13,443 nt of DNA from a bacterium (GTDB lineage Bacteria; Planctomycetota; Planctomycetia; Pirellulales; Pirellulaceae), in the NCBI GenBank assembly GCA_030432015.1, contig JAUIHJ010000131.1:1-13443 (forward strand). Reading direction: 5' to 3'. The notes under the pieces were generated by a model. It had not been told where the DNA came from and did no database searches. It saw only the letters and a program-made list of their open reading frames with translations. Each line of letters starts with the position of its first letter. Within the stretch, counting starts at the first letter, position 1. The translations under genes and the position numbers were made by a program. Below, one piece after another: positions 7,490-13,443 of the stretch.

Positions 7490-8020
7490 GTGGATGCCTC
7501 GATGTAACGATTTTGTTGGCCGCGGCGATGGCTGCGAATTCCGGTCCCGATACTGCCATCATCGGATCGTGCGATCAGCATGTCCAGATCTTACCGCCGG
7601 CGCCCAGGGAGAGCAACGCAACGCCGACGCCGGGTATCCGCTGCTGACGGCACGATCGTCATGCGCGGTGCCGTCGCCGTTTTCCGCGCTGTTCGCCTCG
7701 CCTGATCAGGGAATTCGCACCATCCATCGCGACTGACGCCAGCGGCGTCGGGTTCGCCGGTACAATCGACAGTCGCCTCCAACCTGCGGGCGGCCTTCTT
7801 TTCGCGAAACGAGCGAGCCGTCTGATCGACCCGTTCGTCACCATCGAAACGACCAAGAAAGCGGCGATTGCCCGTGGCGTTTCGTTGCGCCGCAACCGAT
7901 CAGAACTTTCGGGATCGTTGCCCGTTGTGTGGGCAAGGCGGTCGTCGCGACGATCAGGGATGGTCGGTCAGGTTGAATGCAAAATGGAGGTTGCGTCACT
8001 CCCTTCGCCAGGACTCGACG
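7490..8020. other. Divergent intergenic region without a convincing gene
   Basis: This 531-bp stretch separates the leftward apbE operon from the rightward beta-barrel gene and must hold the control sites of both. Open frames cross it (one on the plus strand joins the beta-barrel frame at a TTG at 7868), but they have no recognisable domain, ribosome site or signal peptide. Besides the promoter candidate at 7588-7616, I see a TACAAT (-10-like, plus strand) at 7761-7766 without a -35 box. Short palindromes lie at 7565-7576 (GATCG-TG-CGATC), 7884-7896 (GTTGCG-C-CGCAAC) and 7942-7953 (TCGTCGCGACGA). GGAGG at 7986-7990 is too far from the ATG at 8021 to serve it directly. Confidence 0.6.
7588..7616 (-). 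promoter_or_regulatory. Candidate promoter of the apbE operon
   Basis: On the minus strand TTGCTC (7616-7611) is followed, after exactly 17 nt, by TAAGAT (7593-7588). These match the sigma-70 boxes at three and four of six positions. The -10 box lies about 100 bp upstream of the apbE ATG, giving a leader of roughly 90 nt. Spacing and place fit well, but the matches are partial and planctomycete promoters are poorly defined. Confidence 0.35.
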
Positions 8021-9451
8021 ATGAAACACGCCATTCTGCTGCTAACGCTGACTGGATTGACCGTCGTCACGGTCCGTCATGGCGTTGCACAGACCGTGCC
8101 TGAGTTTCAAGTCTCCAGGCCGCCCCTGGCCGAGACGATCTACGATCCGCCGGCGCCCTATTATGTCTCCGAGGGGCTCAACGGAAACGAGGTGTATCCG
8201 CCTGTCCCGGACGCTCCACCCCAGCGACCGCTGGCGCCCGAACCCGAGTTGGATCGCGCAATGGACACAAGCGAAGCGTGCTGCGGATGCGGGCCCGCAA
8301 CGTGTGCATGTGCCACGAGTATTCGCTGGGAAGTCGATTGGCTCAGCATGTCCCGCAGCGGCCGCCGTGCATCTCACGACATTGTGGGCGGCCGTGATGC
8401 GGCGAACTTCGGTGATTTCGAGTCCGGGCCCGAGAGCGGGTTTCGGCTCCGCGGCGCCATCGGAATTGGCAACTGGGAACTCGCCGCCGCCTATGCGGAT
8501 ATCAGTCCATGGACCGCCAGTAGCGCCCGCGAACTGACAACCGGCGTGTCATTTGACCAGGGGATCAACGTGAGCGGTGCCTGGTTGGGCCAGAGTTTTA
8601 TTGATCAGACAACGTTGTTTTCACCGATATTCGCAGCCGCATCGGCAGCCACCGCGACGGACGAGTTGGACGGCTTTGGACCCGACGATGGTGGCCTCTT
8701 CGCCGATGCGCCGCCCACGCTGGTGACGGCGTATCGCAGCGAGTTGAACTTGTTCGAATTGAACCTGATGCCACGGAAGCGGACTGGTTACGGCCGTCGA
8801 GCATGGCGGGGTGGAATTGGATACGCACGTGCGACGCTGGATGAATTCGCCAGTGCTTCCCTGTCCGGTTCGTTTCGGGCGCTCGACGACGGTGGCGGTC
8901 CCTTTAGCGGCGGGCTATCCCCTGCTGACTTGACCGACTCCGCCGCCGGTGGGCTCACGTTGATCAGCGGACCAGGGACCGGGTTCGATGACGCGACCGG
9001 CGGCACCCAGGCCCCCGCCCCCGACACGCTGACGTTCCGGTATGCCGGCGCGGCCGACAATACGCTCAACGGCGTTCAGTTTCTCTTCGACGCAGTACTC
9101 CTTGAGACTTGTTGTTGGCAACTCAATACCGCGCTCAAGGCCGGCATCTTCGACAACCATGCACGGGGAAGCATCCGCGAACGGTATTCCGAGATGTCGG
9201 CCGACGGCGATGTTTACGGACGCGACTTCACTGACGATGCACACCACGTTGCCTTCCTGGGCTCCGTCGGAGTGACTGGATCGTATGCGGTCCGCGACTG
9301 GCTTTTTTTCCGTGGCGGGTACGAAGTGACCTTTCTGTCCGGCGTCGCTTTGGCGTCGGAACAGCAGGTCAGCAACGGCGCGTATCGTGTTGACGCGGAG
9401 AGTTCGCTGATCGCGCACGGCTTCACGCTAGGGCTCGAAGGCCGATACTGA
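8021..9451 (+). CDS. Secreted outer-membrane beta-barrel protein (planctomycete BBP7-like)
   Basis: A 476-residue protein with a Sec signal peptide (MKHAILLLTLTGLTVVTV, cleavage likely after VAQ around 24). A Pro-rich linker (about 25-80) and a Cys cluster, CCGCGPATCAC (87-97), follow. From about residue 100 the sequence alternates polar and hydrophobic residues in strand-like runs (IRWEVDWLSMSRSGR, FRLRGAIGIGNWELAAAYAD, VAFLGSVGVTGSYAVRDWLFFRGGYEVTFL) and ends HGFTLGLEGRY, with a terminal aromatic as in outer-membrane barrels. This resembles the large BBP7-type barrel families of Planctomycetes; the exact family is an inference. I chose the ATG at 8021 because it begins a clean signal peptide with AGGA about 8 nt upstream; the TTG at 7868 in the same frame would bury it. 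The cargo or function is unknown. It may be monocistronic, since 175 bp separate it from the next gene. Confidence 0.72.
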   Translation: MKHAILLLTLTGLTVVTVRHGVAQTVPEFQVSRPPLAETIYDPPAPYYVSEGLNGNEVYPPVPDAPPQRPLAPEPELDRAMDTSEACCGCGPATCACATSIRWEVDWLSMSRSGRRASHDIVGGRDAANFGDFESGPESGFRLRGAIGIGNWELAAAYADISPWTASSARELTTGVSFDQGINVSGAWLGQSFIDQTTLFSPIFAAASAATATDELDGFGPDDGGLFADAPPTLVTAYRSELNLFELNLMPRKRTGYGRRAWRGGIGYARATLDEFASASLSGSFRALDDGGGPFSGGLSPADLTDSAAGGLTLISGPGTGFDDATGGTQAPAPDTLTFRYAGAADNTLNGVQFLFDAVLLETCCWQLNTALKAGIFDNHARGSIRERYSEMSADGDVYGRDFTDDAHHVAFLGSVGVTGSYAVRDWLFFRGGYEVTFLSGVALASEQQVSNGAYRVDAESSLIAHGFTLGLEGRY

Positions 9452-9564
9452 ACGAGTCCGCTCGGCGAGGTTGTCTGACTTATTGCTGCTGCCGGCGTGC
9501 TGCACTCCGCTCGTGCCGTGGCGGCGGCCTCTGCCGGAGCGTAGGGCGGCACGTGCACACCGCG

Positions 9565-9570
9565 TATACT
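9565..9570 (+). promoter_or_regulatory. Candidate -10 box for the cytochrome/DUF1552 gene pair
   Basis: TATACT matches five of six -10 positions and lies 56 bp before the ATG at 9627, in the 175-bp gap after the beta-barrel gene. No clear -35 box stands at 17 nt spacing. No convincing terminator for the beta-barrel gene is visible in the same gap; only a weak CGAG-TCCG-CTCG stem just after its stop. Confidence 0.3.
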
Positions 9571-9626
9571 GGTGGTGGAGATTTCGCATCCGGCAGCCCC
9601 AGCCCTAGCTCGAGCGGCGAGAACCA

Positions 9627-12320
9627 ATGCCACAGCGCGGCAATCCACAATTCACGATGACGGCGTACCGACTCGCGGCCGTCCTCGCAGTTTGCAACTT
9701 GAGTGCTGACACCAGCGTGCTCGGCGACGAGTTGCGTGGCGACGCCCCGGTCGCCGCTACCGCCGACTCGCAAGATCAACGTCCGCACACAGCAACGGAC
9801 TACGCCAAGACGATCCAGCCTTTCCTGACCCAACACTGCCTGCCGTGCCACGGGGCGGAGACGGCCAAGGCCGGCTATCGAATCGATCAGATTGGGACCG
9901 ATTTCACCGTGGCCAGTGCGGCTGAACAGTGGAAGGAAGTCATCGATCGGCTCACTGCAGGGGAAATGCCGCCGGCCGATCGACCGCGGCCGGATACCGA
10001 TCAGACGGCCGCCGTCACCCACTGGGTCCACGACCGCTTGCGCGACGTGGAACGCAGCGCCAAGAACGCCGGCGGTCGGATACCGATGCGGCGGTTGAAT
10101 CGCATCGAATACGCCAACACCGTCCGCGATCTTCTGCGACTGGACGAACAGGTCGTGTTGCCGCTTACCGAAGAATTGCCGGCAGACGGGCTGGCCGAGG
10201 GATTCGATCGGCTCGGCGCGGCCTTATTCTTCGACCTGACGCAAATTGAACGGAGTCTGGCAGTCGCAGCGAAGCTCGCCGAGCGGGCGATCGTGACCGA
10301 ACCGCCACAGACCAATCGCCTTGAGAACCGCTTTGACATCCAACGCCTCAAGCCGGCACCCGATCGCGTGCCGGTCTTTCCAGGATTCGAGCACACCATT
10401 CCTCGGGGCGCAAAGAACCGGATCGTCCATCCGACCCATATTGAACACATCCAAGGCGGGCCGACGTATCGCCGCGAATATCGGGGCTGGGGCGTGGTCG
10501 CGCACTTTGCTATTTCCAAGGCGGTCACGCAGGACGGTTATTACCGGGTCCGCATTCGCGCCACCGTCGACAATCGCGGACGGATCGAGCTCAATCGTTT
10601 CAAGTTGCAGTACGCCATGAATTCGCCGATTCAGGTCGAGCGAGACGTGTTGCTCGATGAATCTGGAGTGACCGAGGCGACGCTCTTCCTGCGCGGTCCC
10701 GTCAATGGGGAAGTGAAAGGCCCGCAGGTCTTCAACCTGCTGTGGAATCACACCGAAGACGCGGTCATTCGCGAGCCCGGCTATGTCCAGCTCTTTTCGC
10801 AGTGGACGCGGTTGCGGGGCCTGCTGGAACGCGCTGCCACGAACCTCGCACCCCAGGCGGAGGTCGCCGCGCTGAAGAACGAGCGGCGTGTTGTCGAACA
10901 GCAACTGAACGCATGGACCGGCGTTGCCAACATCTATAACCCCGAATTCGATCTTGATCAGTTGCCGCGGCTGTTGCTCGAATCGATCGAAATTGAAGGT
11001 CCGATCCAGAAAGCGTGGCCGCCGGCCAGCCACCAGGCGTTGTTCTTTGCGGGTGACGGTCGGCAGGACCATGCGTATGTGCAGGAGATCTTCGCCCGTT
11101 TTCTTCCCCGGGCATATCGGCGACCGGTGACCAACCAGGAAATCGCTGCCGTTGTCGCGGTCGTTACCGATGCGCAAGCCAAGGGAGGCCTGTCGTTTCA
11201 CGCCGCGATGCGACTCGGTTTGCAACGAGTGCTCTGTGCCCCAGGATTCTTATTCCTGCAAGAACCTGCGGGCGATCCATCGCAGCCTCGGCCACTGAAC
11301 GACTATGAGCTGGCGTCACGCCTGTCGTATTTTCTCTGGAGTACAATGCCGGATGATGAACTGCGGCAACTCGCGGCCGACGGAACGCTGCATGAAACGA
11401 CGACTCTCACCGCCCAGGTTGATCGCATGTTGGCCGATGCGAAGGCGCAGCAGTTTGTGAAGAATTTTGCCGGTCAGTGGCTGTCGGTGCGCGATTACGG
11501 TTCGATCAAGCCGGCTGCGGAATACCGGGATTACGACGCGGCTCTGGAAGCCGCTTCTCAGCACGAGCCGTTTGCCTTCTTTGCCAAAGTGCTGAACAAG
11601 AACTTGCCAATTACGACATTGATCGATAGTGACTTTTTGATGATCAATCAGCGGTTGGCGTGGCATTATGGCATTGAGGGTGTGACAGGCAGTGAATTTC
11701 GACGGGTCGCTATTGGACCAGATGTCCATCGCGGCGGTGTCCTGGGGATGGCGGGCTTGATGACCTACCTGTCCGATGGCACGCGAACCTTACCAATGCG
11801 CCGGGGCGCCTGGGTCCTGCGCGAGTTATTCAATGATCCGCCCAACAGTCCGCCGCCGAACGCAGGCGAGATTCAGCCGAATACGGGCGGCCGCGATCTG
11901 ACGGTGCGCCAGCGACTCGAACGGCACCGACGTGACGACGTCTGCGCCTCGTGCCATGCGAAGTTGGATCCGTATGGGCTGGCGTTAGAAAATTACGACG
12001 CCATCGGTGCCTGGCGCGAGCGATTTAACGGCGAAGGGTTTCGTGGCGCCGATGCTCCCGTGCTGGATGTCAGTGGCGCGTTTCCAGACGGTCGTCGCTT
12101 TACCACGCTCGAGCAGTACAAGGCCGGCCTGATGGCCCAGAAAGATAAATTCGCGCGGGCGCTGTGTGTCAAGATGGTAACCTATGCGCTGGGGCGTCCG
12201 GTTGGATACCCGGACCATCGTCTGCTCGAGTCGCTGGTCCATCGGTTGCAGCAGGACGACTATCAGATTCAATCGCTGATCCATGGGATCGTGGCCAGCG
12301 AACCGTTCAGGACAAAGTAG
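9627..12320 (+). CDS. Planctomycete c-type cytochrome protein (PSCyt1/PSD3/PSD5/PSD4/PSCyt3/PSD2, DUF1592 family)
   Basis: An 897-residue secreted protein of unknown function, typical of Planctomycetes. A PSCyt1 cytochrome domain (about 58-140) has a heme-c site CLPCH (C71, C74, H75) and a distal EMPP-type Met region (GEMPPADRP). Then come PSD3/DUF1587 (PMRRLNRIEYANTVRDLLRL, about 152-172 onward), a 260-residue central region without a domain I recognise, PSD5/DUF1595 (from FARFLPRAYRRPV, about 489), PSD4/DUF1592 (from about 555, LNDYELASRLSYFLW), PSCyt3/DUF1588 (about 700-800) with a second CASCH site (C773, C776, H777), and PSD2/DUF1585 (about 828-895, VKMVTYALGRPVG). Redox activity is inferred from the heme sites. 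A weak signal peptide is present; the start could instead be the ATG at 9657, as neither has a strong ribosome site. It is followed at once by its usual partner, DUF1552. Confidence 0.92.
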   Translation: MPQRGNPQFTMTAYRLAAVLAVCNLSADTSVLGDELRGDAPVAATADSQDQRPHTATDYAKTIQPFLTQHCLPCHGAETAKAGYRIDQIGTDFTVASAAEQWKEVIDRLTAGEMPPADRPRPDTDQTAAVTHWVHDRLRDVERSAKNAGGRIPMRRLNRIEYANTVRDLLRLDEQVVLPLTEELPADGLAEGFDRLGAALFFDLTQIERSLAVAAKLAERAIVTEPPQTNRLENRFDIQRLKPAPDRVPVFPGFEHTIPRGAKNRIVHPTHIEHIQGGPTYRREYRGWGVVAHFAISKAVTQDGYYRVRIRATVDNRGRIELNRFKLQYAMNSPIQVERDVLLDESGVTEATLFLRGPVNGEVKGPQVFNLLWNHTEDAVIREPGYVQLFSQWTRLRGLLERAATNLAPQAEVAALKNERRVVEQQLNAWTGVANIYNPEFDLDQLPRLLLESIEIEGPIQKAWPPASHQALFFAGDGRQDHAYVQEIFARFLPRAYRRPVTNQEIAAVVAVVTDAQAKGGLSFHAAMRLGLQRVLCAPGFLFLQEPAGDPSQPRPLNDYELASRLSYFLWSTMPDDELRQLAADGTLHETTTLTAQVDRMLADAKAQQFVKNFAGQWLSVRDYGSIKPAAEYRDYDAALEAASQHEPFAFFAKVLNKNLPITTLIDSDFLMINQRLAWHYGIEGVTGSEFRRVAIGPDVHRGGVLGMAGLMTYLSDGTRTLPMRRGAWVLRELFNDPPNSPPPNAGEIQPNTGGRDLTVRQRLERHRRDDVCASCHAKLDPYGLALENYDAIGAWRERFNGEGFRGADAPVLDVSGAFPDGRRFTTLEQYKAGLMAQKDKFARALCVKMVTYALGRPVGYPDHRLLESLVHRLQQDDYQIQSLIHGIVASEPFRTK

Positions 12321-12330
12321 GAGCGCTACC
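12319..12330 (+). promoter_or_regulatory. Ribosome-binding site overlapping the upstream stop codon
   Basis: AGGAG at 12319-12323 shares its first two bases with the TAG stop (12318-12320) of the cytochrome gene and lies 7 nt before the GTG at 12331. It fixes the GTG start of the DUF1552 gene and points to translational coupling between the two genes. Confidence 0.7.
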
Positions 12331-13443
12331 GTGGAATGCCCTCGCCGTCAGACCGCCCTGCCGCGACGCGCGTTCTTACGCGGGGCCGGCATGACGTTGG
12401 CCCTGCCGTGGCTGGAGGCGACGAGCATTAACGCGGCGTCGTCCATCGCGGCTGGATCGAATGCGGATGAGTTAGCGGCAACGCCGCGGCGCGCCGTCTT
12501 CTGTTTCTTCGGGCTGGGGATCAATGGCCGCGACTTTACGCCGGCGGATACCGGACTTGATTACGCCATCACGCCGATCTTGAAACCGCTGGCGGCACTG
12601 CGGCGCGACTTCACGGTCATTTCGGGACTGAAGTTGACGCACTCGGGTGGCCACGTCGGCGATCGTACCTTCCTGACCGGCACGAACACGCGCAGCGCGG
12701 GGGCGACGCTTCGTGTTTCGTGTGACCAGGAACTGGCCGCTGCCGTCGGCCGCCAGACGCGATTTCCGTCGCTCACGCTGGGCATCAAACGGGGCACGGG
12801 ATTCGGCGGCTACTACGATCAGACGCTCTCCTGGAGCCCGAGCGGAACGCCGATCCCGTCCGAGAATCGCCCGCACATTCTGTTCGATCAGTTGTTTCGG
12901 CACGAGACGGCCGATACGCTCGATGCCCGCGAAGCCGAGTTCATTCGCCGGGCCAGCGTGCTTGATTCCCTTCGCGAGGAGGCTGGCCGACTCAACAGCC
13001 TGCTGGGCGCTGGCGACCGCCGTAAGCTCGACGAATACCTTACCGGAATTCGTGACCTGGAACGGCGGATGCAGGATGAAAAGGACTGGCTTCGCAGGCC
13101 GAAGCCAAACGTCGCGGAACTCGACTTTGGCCAGGAACAATCACTTGACCCGGACAAGAAAGGGCTCGACTATCGACGCTATCAGCGCCTGATGTACGAC
13201 GTCATCGCCTTGGCACTGCAGACGGATAGTACGCGTGTGATTTCCTATCTGGCGCGGATGGATGGCCAGGACGGTACTGGTGCGTGGCGTGACAAGGGCA
13301 ACCCATACAACTACCATGAGATGACGCACCACGGTGAAGACCTGGATAAGCTCAAGTGGTTCACGCAGGCCGACATCTGGTATATGGAGGACTGGGCCTA
13401 TTTCTTGGAGAAGCTGCGTTCGATCCAGGAAGGCAACGGCACG
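12331..13443 (+). CDS. DUF1552 (HXXSHH) protein, 3' end outside the window
   Basis: The frame is open from the GTG at 12331 to the last base, giving 371 residues without a stop. The N-terminus contains PRRAFLRGAGMTLALPWLEA, a twin-arginine type signal, so Tat export is likely. The family motifs are present: LTHSGGHVGDRTFLTG (about 108-123) and HEMTHH (329-334), a variant of the HXXSHH motif with Thr in place of Ser. His-rich motifs suggest metal binding, but no activity has been assigned to the family to my knowledge. The usual length is about 430-470 residues, so only the last part is missing. The GTG is supported by AGGAG 7 nt upstream. Its place directly behind a DUF1592-type cytochrome gene is the standard planctomycete arrangement, suggesting that the two act together outside the cytoplasm. 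Confidence 0.9.
   Translation, partial: MECPRRQTALPRRAFLRGAGMTLALPWLEATSINAASSIAAGSNADELAATPRRAVFCFFGLGINGRDFTPADTGLDYAITPILKPLAALRRDFTVISGLKLTHSGGHVGDRTFLTGTNTRSAGATLRVSCDQELAAAVGRQTRFPSLTLGIKRGTGFGGYYDQTLSWSPSGTPIPSENRPHILFDQLFRHETADTLDAREAEFIRRASVLDSLREEAGRLNSLLGAGDRRKLDEYLTGIRDLERRMQDEKDWLRRPKPNVAELDFGQEQSLDPDKKGLDYRRYQRLMYDVIALALQTDSTRVISYLARMDGQDGTGAWRDKGNPYNYHEMTHHGEDLDKLKWFTQADIWYMEDWAYFLEKLRSIQEGNGT

Noticed and set aside
7659..7895. A 78-codon minus-strand frame in the divergent intergenic region that could be a small gene upstream of apbE.
   Set aside because: The product is Arg-rich with no domain, has no ribosome site that I can see, and does not connect to apbE.
7868..8020. An N-terminal extension of the beta-barrel protein from a TTG at 7868.
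   Set aside because: It would place a clear Sec signal peptide about 50 residues inside the protein; the ATG at 8021 is the natural start.
10224..11225. A 333-codon open frame on the minus strand.
   Set aside because: It lies entirely opposite the cytochrome gene, whose domains are clear, and shows no recognisable domain or signal peptide. Long antisense frames are expected in GC-rich coding DNA.
12472..13140. A 222-codon open frame on the minus strand.
   Set aside because: It is antisense to the DUF1552 gene, which has family motifs and a good ribosome site; the antisense product is low-complexity and Arg-rich.
1..13443. CRISPR array, tRNA/rRNA gene, insertion sequence or phage genes.
   Set aside because: No regularly spaced direct repeats, cloverleaf-like sequence, transposase or phage-type frames were seen; base and codon use look even across the window.

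Overview
The window reads as chromosomal DNA of a planctomycete, most likely of the Pirellulales/Pirellula type. The strongest reasons are a gene pair found almost only in that phylum: a c-type cytochrome protein with PSCyt1/PSD3/PSD5/PSD4/PSCyt3/PSD2 domains, followed by a DUF1552 (HXXSHH) protein. A large secreted beta-barrel protein with a Cys-rich N-terminal linker, weak or variable Shine-Dalgarno sites, GTG start use and moderately high GC fit the same picture. No RNA gene, insertion sequence, prophage or CRISPR array is visible.

Layout, left to right. Positions 1-426 (+) hold the 3' end of a flavin-dependent halogenase/LodB-like FAD oxidoreductase. Converging on it is a secreted M61-family metallopeptidase with a C-terminal PDZ domain (446-2383, -). 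A 246-bp gap (2384-2629) carries a probable Rho-independent terminator, a short 8-bp tandem array and a candidate -10 box. Positions 2630-7489 (-) are a tight three-gene operon, transcribed right to left: apbE (FAD:protein FMN transferase, Tat signal), then a secreted TPR/FMN-binding protein, then an 827-residue membrane polyferredoxin. The genes overlap by 14 bp and 4 bp. A 531-bp divergent intergenic region (7490-8020) separates this operon from a secreted beta-barrel protein (8021-9451, +). After a 175-bp gap come the cytochrome protein (9627-12320, +) and the DUF1552 protein (12331 to the window end, +, cut off). The last two are coupled: the ribosome-binding site of the second overlaps the stop codon of the first.

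The most interesting unit is the operon. ApbE should attach FMN covalently to the FMN-binding domain of its neighbour outside the cytoplasm. The polyferredoxin looks like a NapH-NapG fusion: a NapH-type membrane part with cytoplasmic CxxxCP motifs and two [4Fe-4S] clusters, then an internal twin-arginine segment, then a NapG/MauM-type module with four more clusters. The predicted topology puts the last four clusters outside, next to the flavoprotein. Together the three genes resemble a dispersed NosR/Nap-type wire that carries electrons across the membrane to a periplasmic flavin. No terminal reductase is encoded in this window. The function beyond electron transfer is therefore open.
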